Positions 33,507-42,715 of a stretch of 64,000 nt of DNA are shown here, one piece after another; position 1 is the first letter of the stretch; each line of letters begins with the position of its first letter. The notes beneath the pieces are model-generated. The model did no database searches. It worked only from the letters and a program-made list of their open reading frames with translations, and was not told the origin of the DNA. This stretch comes from Acidovorax sp. NB1 (GTDB taxonomy: Bacteria; Pseudomonadota; Gammaproteobacteria; Burkholderiales; Burkholderiaceae_C). The stretch is from NCBI RefSeq assembly GCF_005405905.1, contig NZ_BJHU01000016.1, positions 81,145-145,144 of the forward strand, given 5' to 3'. The position numbers were made by a program, and so were the translations under genes.

Positions 33507-33606
33507 GATCCTCCGGTAATGCTGCCCGGGATCCCATGAAACCCTCCGCTAAAGATGGCGGAACCCAAGCGAGTGCTGGGCGCATTGGCCCACGTTTGGC
33601 TGTTCC
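33507..33606 (+). promoter_or_regulatory. ANTAR-type two-hairpin antiterminator RNA in the nirB leader
   Basis: Hairpin 1 (33507-33533) has hexaloop AAUGCU (33518-33523) on a CCGGU/G(c)CCGG stem. Hairpin 2 (33545-33562) has hexaloop AAAGAU (33551-33556) on a UCCGCU/GGCGGA stem. Both loops have A at position 1 and G at position 4, the defining feature of ANTAR target RNAs, and the hairpins are 11 bases apart. The 3' arm of hairpin 2 (GGA, 33560-33562) is also the start of a competing long stem GGAAC-CCAA/TTGG-ct-GTTCC (33560-33606). That stem, or the inner TGGGC/GCCCA stem followed by GTTTGGCTGTT, would be the terminator. The U-run is weak. Confidence 0.6.
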
Positions 33607-33729
33607 AACCCACGCCCCGTGCTGTCTGCGGAGGGTGTGTTGCTTCGTTGCCCTGGACGGGTACCGAGGTGCGCATCCTGCCTGTATCTCCCCCTTGGCG
33701 ACGCACCGGGCCCTTGCAGGATGAAAAGC

Positions 33730-36273
33730 ATGAAGATTGTTCTTATTGGCCACGGTATGGTGGGCCACAAGTTCCTGGATAGCCTGGCTGAAACGGGGCT
33801 GTCCAATGTCGAAGTGACGGTGCTGTGCGAAGAGCCTAGGGCTGCATACGACCGGGTCCATTTGTCCGAATTCTTCAGCGGCAAGACGGCGGAGGACCTC
33901 TCGCTGGTCGAGGGGGACTTCTTCGAACGCACAGGCTTTTCGCTGCGGCTGGGAACGCGTGCTGCGTCCATCGACCGGCGCACTCACACCGTGACTACCG
34001 TCAGCGGCGACGTCTTTCACTACGACAAGCTGGTGTTGGCCACTGGATCCAATCCGTTTGTGCCGCAGGTGCCAGGGCGTGAGCGCGACCATTGTTTCGT
34101 CTACCGCACCATCGAGGACCTGGAGGCCATGCAAGCCTCAGGCGCCAAGTCTAAGACCGGTGTGGTGGTGGGCGGCGGCCTGCTGGGCCTGGAATGTGCC
34201 AAGGCGCTGCGTGACATGGGCCTGGAGACCCATGTGGTCGAGTTTGCTCCCCGTCTGATGGCCGTCCAGGTCGATGAAGGCGGTGGGCGTGTGCTAAAGG
34301 CCAAGATTGAGGAGCTGGGCGTGCAGGTGCACACTGGCCGCAACACCCAAGAGATCACGGACGGTGCACGTGCGCGCCACCGCATGAAGTTTGCGGATGA
34401 TTCGTACCTGGAGACCGACATGATCGTGTTCTCTGCTGGCATCCGCCCACGCGATGAACTGGCTCGCCAGTGTGTGCTGGCCATCGGCCCGCGCGGTGGT
34501 GTGGCCATCGATAGCGCCTGCCGCACCAGCGACCACAATGTGTATGCCATTGGCGAATGTGCCTCGTGGAACGAGCAGACCTTCGGGCTGGTGGCGCCGG
34601 GCTACGACATGGCGCGCGTGGCCGCCCGCCACATCGCCGGCGATGCCGAGGCGGCCTTCGTCGGCGCCGACATGAGCACCAAGCTCAAGCTCATGGGCGT
34701 GGACGTCGCCAGCATCGGCGACGCCCATGGCAAGACGCCGCACAGCCGCAGCTGCCAGTACGTGGATGAGCGCCGCCAGGTCTACAAAAAGATCGTCATC
34801 AGTGAGGATGGCAAGCAGCTGCTGGGCGCCGTGCTGATCGGCGACGCCACCGAATACGGCACGCTGCTGCAGATGGCGCTGAACGGCATCACCCTGCCCG
34901 AGGACCCCGAGTTCCTGATCTTCCCGTCCAGCGACGGCAAGGCCAAGCCAGGCCTGGGCGTGGACGCGCTGCCCGACACCGCACAGATCTGCTCGTGCAA
35001 CAACGTCACCAAGGGCGGCATCTGCGAGGCTGTGGGGAATGGTGTCTGCACCATCGCCGAGATGAAGGCCTGCACCAAGGCTGGTGCCACCTGTGGCGGC
35101 TGTGTGCCCCTCGTTACCCAGGTCATGAAGGCCGAGATGGCGCGCCGCGGCATGGCCGTGAACAACCACCTCTGCGAGCACTTCGCGTACTCGCGCCAGG
35201 AGATTTACCACCTGGTGCGCGTGGGCCAGATCAAGAGCTTCGAGGACCTGCTGGCAAAGCACGGCAAGGGCATGGGCTGCGACATCTGCAAGCCCGTGGC
35301 GGCCAGCGTGTTCGCCTCGTGCTGGAACGAATTCGTGCTCAAGAAAGAGCTGGCCAGCCTGCAGGACAGCAACGACTACTACCTGGGCAACATCCAGAAG
35401 GATGGCTCCTACTCGGTGGTGCCGCGCATGCCCGGTGGCGAGGTCACACCCGACGGCCTGATCGCTGTGGGCCAGGTGGCCAAGAAGTACGGCCTGTACA
35501 CCAAGGTCACGGGCGGCGCGCGCGTAGATATGTTTGGCGCGCGGGTCGAGCAGTTGCCGTTGATCTGGGAGGAGCTGATCGCTGCCGGTTTCGAGTCGGG
35601 TCATGCCTACGGCAAGTCCCTGCGCACCGTTAAGAGCTGCGTGGGCTCTACCTGGTGCCGTTACGGAGTGCAGGACAGTGTGGGCCTGGCTGTAGAGCTG
35701 GAGAACCGTTACAAGGGCCTGCGCGCCCCGCACAAGATCAAGTTCGGCGTCTCGGGCTGCACGCGCGAATGCGCCGAAGCGCAGGGCAAGGACATCGGCG
35801 TCATCGCGACCGAGAAGGGCTGGAACCTGTACATCTGCGGCAATGGCGGCATGAAGCCGCGCCATGCCGAGTTGTTCGAGTCCGACCTGTCCAAGGAAGA
35901 CCTGGTGCGCATGATCGACCGGGTGCTGATGTTCTACGTGCGCACGGCCGACCGGCTGCAGCGCACCAGCACCTGGCGCGAAAACCTCGAAGGCGGCCTG
36001 GACTACCTGAAAGACGTTTTGCAGAAGGACAGCCTGGGCCTGTGTGCAGAGCTGGAGTCGCAGATGCAGAACGTGGTGAACACCTACCAATGCGAGTGGA
36101 AGACGGCGGTGACCGACCCCGAAACACGCAAGCGCTTCCGCTCGTTCGTGAACAGCGACAAGGCCGATGAGAACGTGCTCTTCGTCGAGGAGCGTGGTCA
36201 GATCCGCCCCGCGCGCGCCGAAGAACGTGGCCAGGCCGTTGCAAAAGTGATACCCATCCGTCAGGCCGCTTGA
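33730..36273 (+). CDS. nirB: Nitrite reductase (NADH), large subunit
   Basis: Assimilatory siroheme nitrite reductase that reduces nitrite to ammonium with NirD, in the cytoplasm. The 847 residues hold N-terminal FAD/NAD-binding domains (IGHGMVGHKFLDSL; TGVVVGGGLLGLECAKALRD). A BFD-like [2Fe-2S] domain follows with Cys421, Cys423, Cys455 and Cys458. The sulfite/nitrite reductase domains have siroheme-[4Fe-4S] cysteines Cys637, Cys643, Cys677 and Cys681 (CVGSTWC and CTREC). The frame is open to 33619; the ATG at 33730 has AGGA 8 bases before it. It is preceded by an unusual 225-base leader with an ANTAR-type RNA and sigma-54-type promoter. Confidence 0.96.
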   Translation: MKIVLIGHGMVGHKFLDSLAETGLSNVEVTVLCEEPRAAYDRVHLSEFFSGKTAEDLSLVEGDFFERTGFSLRLGTRAASIDRRTHTVTTVSGDVFHYDKLVLATGSNPFVPQVPGRERDHCFVYRTIEDLEAMQASGAKSKTGVVVGGGLLGLECAKALRDMGLETHVVEFAPRLMAVQVDEGGGRVLKAKIEELGVQVHTGRNTQEITDGARARHRMKFADDSYLETDMIVFSAGIRPRDELARQCVLAIGPRGGVAIDSACRTSDHNVYAIGECASWNEQTFGLVAPGYDMARVAARHIAGDAEAAFVGADMSTKLKLMGVDVASIGDAHGKTPHSRSCQYVDERRQVYKKIVISEDGKQLLGAVLIGDATEYGTLLQMALNGITLPEDPEFLIFPSSDGKAKPGLGVDALPDTAQICSCNNVTKGGICEAVGNGVCTIAEMKACTKAGATCGGCVPLVTQVMKAEMARRGMAVNNHLCEHFAYSRQEIYHLVRVGQIKSFEDLLAKHGKGMGCDICKPVAASVFASCWNEFVLKKELASLQDSNDYYLGNIQKDGSYSVVPRMPGGEVTPDGLIAVGQVAKKYGLYTKVTGGARVDMFGARVEQLPLIWEELIAAGFESGHAYGKSLRTVKSCVGSTWCRYGVQDSVGLAVELENRYKGLRAPHKIKFGVSGCTRECAEAQGKDIGVIATEKGWNLYICGNGGMKPRHAELFESDLSKEDLVRMIDRVLMFYVRTADRLQRTSTWRENLEGGLDYLKDVLQKDSLGLCAELESQMQNVVNTYQCEWKTAVTDPETRKRFRSFVNSDKADENVLFVEERGQIRPARAEERGQAVAKVIPIRQAA

Positions 36274-36290
36274 AGAAAGAAGAGAACACC

Positions 36291-36647
36291 ATGAGCGCAC
36301 TCCCCATGACCAGTACCGACGCCCTCGCATGGACCGACATTTGCGCGGTCGATGACATCCTGCCCAGCACCGGCGTATGCGCCCTGGTGGCCAACCGCCA
36401 TGTGGCGGTTTTCCGCGTCGGCGCCGATCAGTTTTTTGCCATCGACAACGTGGACCCTAAGTCCGGTGCCAGCGTGCTGGCTCGGGGCTTGGTGGGCAGC
36501 ATTGGCGATCGCGTGGTGGTGGCCTCACCGCTGTACAAAAACCACTTTGATCTGCAGACCGGCGAATGCCTGGAGACACCAGAGCAATCGGTGAGCGCCC
36601 ACAGCGTGCGCGCCGTGGGTGGCCGCGTCAGCGTGGCTGTGGCCTGA
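36291..36647 (+). CDS. nirD: Nitrite reductase (NADH), small subunit
   Basis: A 118-residue Rieske-fold protein of the NirD family (ICAVDDILPSTGVCALVANRHV, FFAIDNVDPKSGASVLARGLVG, SPLYKNHFDLQTGECLE). The NirD form has lost the Cys/His cluster ligands of true Rieske proteins, and none are present here (only the Cys of GECLE and two near the start), so it is structural. Starts 17 bases after nirB with AGAAGAGA upstream. An in-frame TTG at 36270 adds 7 residues and is less likely. Confidence 0.95.
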   Translation: MSALPMTSTDALAWTDICAVDDILPSTGVCALVANRHVAVFRVGADQFFAIDNVDPKSGASVLARGLVGSIGDRVVVASPLYKNHFDLQTGECLETPEQSVSAHSVRAVGGRVSVAVA

Positions 36648-36704
36648 CACAATCGCAGTCACGACGCGGCACTCCTGCTGCGCCACAACAACCAGGAACC
36701 CTGC

Positions 36705-38018
36705 ATGCCAGACCCGGCCGCGCCTTTGTCGGTATCGAACCTTGTGCTCCGCTCCAAACAGCTGGAGATCGATGCCGTGCGCCATCTGGCGAGCCGTGCC
36801 GAGCTGGTGGATGTGATCGGGCAACTGATCCAGGGCCTGCAGCGGGAGCGTGGTGTTTCGGGCGCGTACCTGGCGTCCAAGGCGCAGCGGTTTGCGGATG
36901 TGCGTTTGCGCGTCATCGAGGAGGTCTCGCCCCTGGAGGTGCGGCTGCGCGACGTGTTTGCGCAGCACATTGAGCCGGGGCAGGGCGCCACTGCCAAGGC
37001 GCTTTCGCTGATGGCGTGGGCTTTACTGGGCCTGGAATCGCTGCCCGCGCTGCGCATCCAGATCGAGCGCCAAGCCATGTCGGCGCACGACTCCGTGGCG
37101 GCCTACAGCCACCTCATCGCGGGACTGATAGAGCTGGTTTTCCACGTTGCTGACGCGGCAGGCCTGCCCAGCGTGTCGCGCATGCTGGTGGCTTTGCTGC
37201 ACCTGGTGCAGGCTGAAGAAGAGGCGGGCCAGGAGCGGGCCCTGGGAGCCTTGTTGTATGCCTCCGGCAGCAGCAACGAGGCCCACCAGCAACGCGTGAT
37301 TCACCTCATTGATGCCCAGGAGCGCAGCCTGCGTGTGTTCGCTGAATTTGCTGAGCCTGCGCTGCGCGCTCGCTGGGAGCAGCAGCAGCTGGTGCCCGGC
37401 ATGGCCCAGCTGGAGCGCCTGCGCCGTGCGTTGTGTGTGGCCCGGCCGGGCGCCTCTCTCGACAGCGACCTCAGCGACACCTGGTTCGATGTGTGCTCCG
37501 AACGCATCAATGCGCTGTGGCACCTGCAGGTGGATCTGGTCAAGCGCCTGCGTGAAGACTGCGAGGCGCGCATCCTGGAGGCCCAGCAAGACTTGCAGGA
37601 CTCCAAGGGCCTGCTGCGCGGCCTGCGTGACAACCCGCCACAACGCACCCATGCGGTAGACCGCTTCTTCGACATGGCCCAGGTGCCATCGGCCTTGCCT
37701 GAGCCGGTAGGGGGAGGGCACACGGGTGAAGCAGCCTCGCTGGTGGACCTGCTGCAGACCCAGTCTGCGCGCATGGCCAGCATGGAAGCCGAGCTGGAAG
37801 TCGCCCGCCGCACGCTCAACGAGCGCAAGGTGATCGAGCGGGCCAAGGGTGTGCTGATGGCGCGGCTGGGCATGAACGAGGAGGTGGCCTTCCGGGCACT
37901 GCAGAAAACCTCCATGGACCAGAACCGCCGTCTGCTGGAAGTGGCCGAAGCCACGCTGTCGCTGCCGGATTTTGCATTTGCACAGCAGGCGACTCAAAAC
38001 CCCAAGCCCGGGCCCTGA
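36705..38018 (+). CDS. Nitrate/nitrite-sensing NIT-ANTAR antitermination regulator (NasR-like)
   Basis: A 437-residue soluble protein with an N-terminal all-helical NIT domain (about 30-310, e.g. QRERGVSGAYLASKAQRFAD). NIT domains bind nitrate or nitrite. A coiled-coil linker (about 340-370) and a C-terminal ANTAR RNA-binding domain follow (about 368-420: RKVIERAKGVLMARLGMNEE, FRALQKTSMDQNRRLLEVAE). In Klebsiella, NasR with this architecture relieves a terminator in the nasF leader in response to nitrate. This gene follows nirD by 57 bases in the same direction and the nirB leader has a matching two-hairpin RNA, so it is probably the cognate antiterminator. A terminator follows. Confidence 0.92.
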   Translation: MPDPAAPLSVSNLVLRSKQLEIDAVRHLASRAELVDVIGQLIQGLQRERGVSGAYLASKAQRFADVRLRVIEEVSPLEVRLRDVFAQHIEPGQGATAKALSLMAWALLGLESLPALRIQIERQAMSAHDSVAAYSHLIAGLIELVFHVADAAGLPSVSRMLVALLHLVQAEEEAGQERALGALLYASGSSNEAHQQRVIHLIDAQERSLRVFAEFAEPALRARWEQQQLVPGMAQLERLRRALCVARPGASLDSDLSDTWFDVCSERINALWHLQVDLVKRLREDCEARILEAQQDLQDSKGLLRGLRDNPPQRTHAVDRFFDMAQVPSALPEPVGGGHTGEAASLVDLLQTQSARMASMEAELEVARRTLNERKVIERAKGVLMARLGMNEEVAFRALQKTSMDQNRRLLEVAEATLSLPDFAFAQQATQNPKPGP

Positions 38019-38138
38019 AGGGCTCGGTGGTTTTTCTCAAAGGCTTGACCCACCAGACAGGTCTGCACTCTGCCAAGCGCCATGGCGCCGATGCCCTGAG
38101 TTCGCCGCAAAGAAGGCCTTTCGAGAACCATGAAAAAA

Positions 38139-38167
38139 GCCCTGACTCTTGCGAATCAGGGCTTTTT
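38139..38167. terminator. Bidirectional terminator after the NIT-ANTAR gene and tRNA-Thr
   Basis: GCCCTGA/TCAGGGC stem with A-run and T-run on either side. It ends the nirBD transcript on the plus strand and the tRNA-Thr transcript on the minus strand. Confidence 0.85.
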
Positions 38168-38170
38168 ATT

Positions 38171-38246
38171 TGGTGCCGGAGAGATGAATCGAACACCCGA
38201 CCTTCTCATTACGAATGAGCTGCTCTACCGACTGAGCTACACCGGC
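38171..38246 (-). tRNA. tRNA-Thr (CGT)
   Basis: 76 bases with encoded CCA. Anticodon loop TTCGTAA between CTCA and TGAG gives CGT. The acceptor stem GCCGGTG/CTCCGGC has a U-U opposition at 6:67, and the T-stem has G-U pairs, otherwise normal cloverleaf. Confidence 0.93.
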
Positions 38247-38258
38247 GTAAGACTTAAA

Positions 38259-39266
38259 TTATAGCGTGGAATGGTAGCTTGTCACGCGCTCGACCTCATT
38301 TTTTGAGCCGAGGATCACGCTGACGCGCTCGTGCAGCTGGGTGGGCTGGATGTCCAGGATGCGCTGCTTGCCGTTGGTGGCGGCGCCGCCTGCCTGCTCG
38401 ACCAGCCAGCCCATGGGGTTGGCCTCGTACATCAGGCGCAGCTTGCCGGGCTTGTTGGGTTCACGCTTGTCCCAGGGGTACATGAAGACGCCGCCACGGG
38501 TCAGGATGCGGTGCACGTCTGCCACCATGCTGGCAATCCAGCGCATGTTGAAGTCCTTGCCGCGCGGGCCTTCCTTGCCCTGTAGGCATTCGTCGATGTA
38601 GCGCTTCACGGGTTCGTCCCAGTGGCGCATGTTGCTCATGTTGATCGCGAATTCCTTGGTGTCCTCAGGAATGCGGATGTTCTCTTCGGTCAGCACGAAC
38701 GAGCCCTGCTCGCGGTCGAGCGTGAACATGGCCACGCCGTCGCCCACGGTGAGCACCAGCGTGGTCTGCGGGCCATAGATGCAGTAGCCCGCGGCCACTT
38801 GCTGCGTGCCGGGTTGCAGGAAGTCGCCTTCCTCCACACCCCGGTCGCCATCGGGCTTCTTCAGCACGCTGAAGATGGTGCCGATGCTCACGTTCACGTC
38901 GATGTTGCTGGAGCCGTCGAGGGGGTCGAACAGCAGCAGGTATTCGCCTTGTGGGTAGCGGTTGGGCACCAGGTAGATGCCGTCCATTTCCTCGGACGCC
39001 ATGGCGGCCAGGTGGCCGCCCCATTCGTTGGCTTCGATCAGCACCTCGTTGGCGATGATGTCGAGCTTTTTCTGGATCTCGCCCTGCACGTTTTCGCTGC
39101 TGGCCGTGCCCAGCACGCCGCCCAGCGCGCCCTTGTTCACAGCGTGGCTGATGCTTTTGCAGGCGCGGGCCACCACTTCGAGCAGCAGGCGTAGCTGCGA
39201 GGGGATGAGGCCGTCCACCCGTTGCTGCTCAACAAGGTAGCGGGTCAGGCTGATGCTTTTTGCCAT
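38259..39266 (-). CDS. fbp: Fructose-1,6-bisphosphatase class 1
   Basis: Removes the 1-phosphate of fructose-1,6-bisphosphate in gluconeogenesis. The 335-residue product has the class I signature [20 protein letters not shown] (Mg ligands) and [20 protein letters not shown] near the product site. ORF sequence continues upstream into pepN, but [20 protein letters not shown] at 39266 is the family start. It lies 22 bases after pepN on the same strand and is probably in one transcript prfB-HAD-pepN-fbp. The tRNA-Thr gene follows at 12 bases on the same strand. Confidence 0.97.
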   Translation of the reverse strand: MAKSISLTRYLVEQQRVDGLIPSQLRLLLEVVARACKSISHAVNKGALGGVLGTASSENVQGEIQKKLDIIANEVLIEANEWGGHLAAMASEEMDGIYLVPNRYPQGEYLLLFDPLDGSSNIDVNVSIGTIFSVLKKPDGDRGVEEGDFLQPGTQQVAAGYCIYGPQTTLVLTVGDGVAMFTLDREQGSFVLTEENIRIPEDTKEFAINMSNMRHWDEPVKRYIDECLQGKEGPRGKDFNMRWIASMVADVHRILTRGGVFMYPWDKREPNKPGKLRLMYEANPMGWLVEQAGGAATNGKQRILDIQPTQLHERVSVILGSKNEVERVTSYHSTL

Positions 39267-39288
39267 GGGGGTTTTGCTTTCAGGTGGG

Positions 39289-42048
39289 TTAGTCGGCCAG
39301 TGCGCGAGTGACGACCTCGCGCACGTCGTTGGACAGATCGGGCTTGGCGGCGACGCGGGCGATGGCCTCGCGGGCAGCGCTGCGCCAAGGGTCTGCCAGC
39401 TTCTTCCAGCGGTCGAGCGCGCGCGCAAGGCGGGCGGCGACCTGCGGGTTGATGGCATCCAGCTCGATCACGCGGTCGCTCCAGAACACATAGCCTGCCG
39501 CGTCGGCACGGTGGAAGGCGCCGGGGTTGGCGCTGCAGTAGCTGAAGATCACGCTGCGCGCGCGGTTCGGGTTCTTGAGGCTGAAGTCCGGGTGTGCCAT
39601 GAGCTGGCGCACGGCGGGCAGCACATTGCCACCCCGGTCCGGCGCACCGGCTTGCAGCGCGAACCACTTGTCGATGACCAGCGGCTCGTCCTTGAACAGG
39701 GCGTGAAAGCGCGCCAGCGCCGGGGCGGCCAGCTCGCTGCCACTGGCCACCAGGGCGGTGAGCGCGTTGAAGCGGTCCGTCATGTTGCCCGCCACCTTGA
39801 AGCGCTGGTAGGCCTTGCCGGGCCAGACTGCATCGCCCGTCTTCTGTGCGGCAATGCACAGCATGTGCAGCGCCAGGCCGCTGAGTGCGCGGCGGCCGGA
39901 GGAAACGGGATCGGGGCGGTAGCCGCCGGTGTCCTGATTCTGTTCCCAGGCCCATTCCCAGTCGGCCTGCAGCGAGACGGCCAGTTGCTCGCGCATGGCT
40001 TCGCGCACGGCGTGAATGCGCTGGGGGTCCACCACGTCCTGCTGCTCTGCAATGTAAGTTTCAGACGGCAGCGTGAGCACCAGTTCCTTGAAGGCGGCAT
40101 CCAGCAGGGGGTTGCGCAGCACGGCGCGCATGGCTTCCACAAACTCTGCAGGCAGAATTTGATGCTCAAATCGGCCGTTTCCGCCTGTCTGTAAAGCGTT
40201 GTTAGCTATTGAATTAATAGCGATTCGCAGCGCCAGGCGCTGACCGGCTTCCCAGCGGTTGAAGGCGTCGGCGTCGTGTGCCAGCAGGGTGAGCAACTGT
40301 GCGTCGGTGTAGTCGATGTCCAGCACCACGGGCGCGCTGAAGCCGCGCAGCAGCGAGGGCACGGGCTCGGCATCCAGGTTGGTGAAGGTCAGCGTCTGCG
40401 ATGCCTCGGTGAGCACGATCACGCGCGAGGTGCTGCCCGACGATTCTTCGCCCGACAGGTGCAGGGGCAGGGCGGCGCCGGTGCTGGCGTCGATCAGGCC
40501 CAGCTCCACCGGGATGACGAAGGGCTGCTTCTCGCTTTGGCCGGGCGTGGCCGTGCAGCTTTGTGACAGCGTGAGCGCATAGCAGCGTGTGGCAGCGTCG
40601 TAGCGGCCCGTGGCGCGCACGCGAGGCGTGCCAGCCTGGCTGTACCAGCGCTTGAACTGGGGCAGGTGCTGCGCCAGCGGGCTGTCCGGGTTGGCATCGG
40701 CGATGGCCTGTACAAAGTCGTCGCAGGTCACAGCCTGGCCGTCATGGCGCTCGAAGTACAGCTTCATGCCCTTGGCAAAGCCTTCGCGGCCCACCAGGTT
40801 GTGCTGCATGCGCACCACTTCCGCACCCTTTTCGTAGATGGTGACGGTGTAGAAGTTGTTGATCTCGACGTAGCTGTCGGGCCGCACCGGGTGGGCCATG
40901 GGGCCTGCGTCTTCAGGGAACTGGGCGGTGCGCAGCACGCGCACGTCCTCGATGCGCTTGACGGCGCGGGCCGACGGGCTGCCCGCGAGGTCCATGCTGA
41001 ACTCCTGGTCGCGGAAGACGGTGAGGCCTTCCTTCAGGCTCAGCTGGAACCAGTCGCGGCAGGTCACGCGGTTGCCCGTCCAGTTGTGGAAGTATTCGTG
41101 GCCGACCACACTTTCGATGTTGGCGAAGTCGGTGTCGGTGGCCGTGGATTCGCTGGCGAGAACGTACTTCGTGTTGAAGATGTTCAGGCCCTTGTTCTCC
41201 ATGGCACCCATGTTGAAGTCGCTGGTGGCGACGATCATGAAGCGCTCCAGGTCCAGCGGCAGGCCGAAGCGGGCTTCGTCCCAGGCCACGCTGTACATCA
41301 GCGAGTTCATCGCGTGTTCGGTCTTGCCCAGATCACCGGGGCGCACGTAGACCTGCAGCAGGTGGTCGCTACCCGAGCGGCTCTTGATGAGCTGCTCGCG
41401 CGCCACCAGCTTGCCCGCCACCAGGGCGAACAGGTAGCAGGGCTTCTTGTGCGGGTCCACCCATTTGGCGAAATGCCGTGCGCCATTGGGGCCGTCTTCC
41501 AGCGGGCCGCTGTCCACCAGATTGCCGTTGGACAGCAGCACCGGGTACTGGGCCTTGTCGGCGCGCAGCGTGACGGTGTAGCTGGCCATCACATCGGGGC
41601 GGTCCAGGAAGTAGGTGATGCGGCGGAAGCCCTCGGCCTCGCACTGCGTGAAGAACGTGCCCTGGCTCACATAGAGGCCCATGAGCTGCGTGTTCTTGGC
41701 GGGGCAGCAGGTGGTGAAGATCTCCAGCGCGAAAGGCTCTTCGCCCTCAGGCAGGTTCTCCAGCACCAGGCGCGCACCCTCCATCTTGAACGAGGTGCCC
41801 TGGCCGTTGACCAGCACACGGGCCAGGTTCAGGTCTTCGCCGTCGAGCTTCAGCGGCTGGGCGGGGGCTGCGGGGTTGCGGCGCACCGTCATGCGGTTGA
41901 GCACGCGGGTCTTGGCCGGGTCCAGGTCGAAGGTCAGCTCGACACTGTCGATCCAGTAGGCGGGGGCGGTGTAGTCCTCGCGGCGGATGGCGATGGTCTG
42001 GCCCGCTCCGTCTCCACTTCCGTCGGCGCTAAGCAGTTGCTGCAACAT
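39289..42048 (-). CDS. pepN: Aminopeptidase N (M1 metallopeptidase)
   Basis: Removes N-terminal residues from peptides in the cytoplasm. The 919 residues show the exopeptidase motif [12 protein letters not shown] and the zinc site [11 protein letters not shown] (about residue 317), with the second Glu in [14 protein letters not shown]-terminal alpha-solenoid about 550-919. A dispersed repeat (40157-40219) is read in frame at about residues 610-631, adding the segment [20 protein letters not shown] to the solenoid without breaking the frame. The start overlaps the HAD gene by 20 bases, so translation is coupled. Confidence 0.97.
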   Translation of the reverse strand: MLQQLLSADGSGDGAGQTIAIRREDYTAPAYWIDSVELTFDLDPAKTRVLNRMTVRRNPAAPAQPLKLDGEDLNLARVLVNGQGTSFKMEGARLVLENLPEGEEPFALEIFTTCCPAKNTQLMGLYVSQGTFFTQCEAEGFRRITYFLDRPDVMASYTVTLRADKAQYPVLLSNGNLVDSGPLEDGPNGARHFAKWVDPHKKPCYLFALVAGKLVAREQLIKSRSGSDHLLQVYVRPGDLGKTEHAMNSLMYSVAWDEARFGLPLDLERFMIVATSDFNMGAMENKGLNIFNTKYVLASESTATDTDFANIESVVGHEYFHNWTGNRVTCRDWFQLSLKEGLTVFRDQEFSMDLAGSPSARAVKRIEDVRVLRTAQFPEDAGPMAHPVRPDSYVEINNFYTVTIYEKGAEVVRMQHNLVGREGFAKGMKLYFERHDGQAVTCDDFVQAIADANPDSPLAQHLPQFKRWYSQAGTPRVRATGRYDAATRCYALTLSQSCTATPGQSEKQPFVIPVELGLIDASTGAALPLHLSGEESSGSTSRVIVLTEASQTLTFTNLDAEPVPSLLRGFSAPVVLDIDYTDAQLLTLLAHDADAFNRWEAGQRLALRIAINSIANNALQTGGNGRFEHQILPAEFVEAMRAVLRNPLLDAAFKELVLTLPSETYIAEQQDVVDPQRIHAVREAMREQLAVSLQADWEWAWEQNQDTGGYRPDPVSSGRRALSGLALHMLCIAAQKTGDAVWPGKAYQRFKVAGNMTDRFNALTALVASGSELAAPALARFHALFKDEPLVIDKWFALQAGAPDRGGNVLPAVRQLMAHPDFSLKNPNRARSVIFSYCSANPGAFHRADAAGYVFWSDRVIELDAINPQVAARLARALDRWKKLADPWRSAAREAIARVAAKPDLSNDVREVVTRALAD
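40157..40219 (-). repeat. Dispersed repeat copy inside pepN
   Basis: On the minus strand AATTCAATAGCTAACAACGC, CAGGCGG and ATTTGAGCATCAAAT occur in the same order and spacing as at 43951-44016. The repeat is coding and in frame. Confidence 0.75.
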
Positions 42049-42712
42049 GGATGCTCTCCAGAAAGTCGGTGTTCATGAGTTCGGTGTAGTCGCGCACGGC
42101 GGCCAGCACATGGGGCCCGGCCAGTTGCTCGGGCGTGTGGGTGCTGCAGATGGCCACGGCGCGCATGCCCGCGCGGCGCGCGGCCTCAATGCCGAAGGGC
42201 GCATCTTCAAAAACGATGCAGTGCGCCGGGTCGGCAGCGATGCGGCGCGCGGCTTCGAGAAAGATGGCGGGCTGGGGCTTGCCGGGCAGGCCCTCGTCGC
42301 CGCGCACGATGGCCTGCGGCGCAGGGTCCAGCCCCAGATGGCCCAGGGCAAATTCCACGTTGCCAATGTCGCCCGCTGTGCCCACGGCCAGCTTGAGGCC
42401 ACGTGCGCGCACCTGGGCGGCAAACTGGCGAAAGCCCGCCACCTCGGCAAAGCGGGGGGCGAACAGTTCGCGGTAGATGGTTTCTTTTTCGTGCGTGAGC
42501 GCGTCGGCCTCGTCCTGCGACACGGGGCGGCCCAGCAGTTCCACGATGCACTCGGTGCCATTCTTGCCCGTGGTGCGCGCCATGAGGTCGGGCACGTCGA
42601 TGTCCATGCCCCGGCGGCGCGCAAACTCGACCCACGCCTGGGCGTGCCAGGGCATGGAGTCGATCATGGTGCCGTCCATGTCGAAGATGATGGCGTCGGT
42701 GCGCATACGCAT
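42029..42712 (-). CDS. HAD family phosphatase (beta-phosphoglucomutase-like)
   Basis: A 227-residue haloacid dehalogenase fold enzyme. Motif I is IFDMDGTMIDS with nucleophile Asp11 and general acid Asp13. A helical cap (about 20-90) follows, then motif II near LAVGTAGD, the Lys loop GLPGKPQPAIFLEAARRI and motif IV VFEDAPFGIEAARRAGM. Related to YqaB/beta-phosphoglucomutase and 2-deoxyglucose-6-phosphatase; sugar phosphate substrate not determinable. It starts 3 bases after the prfB stop and overlaps pepN. Confidence 0.93.
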   Translation of the reverse strand: MRMRTDAIIFDMDGTMIDSMPWHAQAWVEFARRRGMDIDVPDLMARTTGKNGTECIVELLGRPVSQDEADALTHEKETIYRELFAPRFAEVAGFRQFAAQVRARGLKLAVGTAGDIGNVEFALGHLGLDPAPQAIVRGDEGLPGKPQPAIFLEAARRIAADPAHCIVFEDAPFGIEAARRAGMRAVAICSTHTPEQLAGPHVLAAVRDYTELMNTDFLESIHVAATA

Positions 42713-42715
42713 CGC

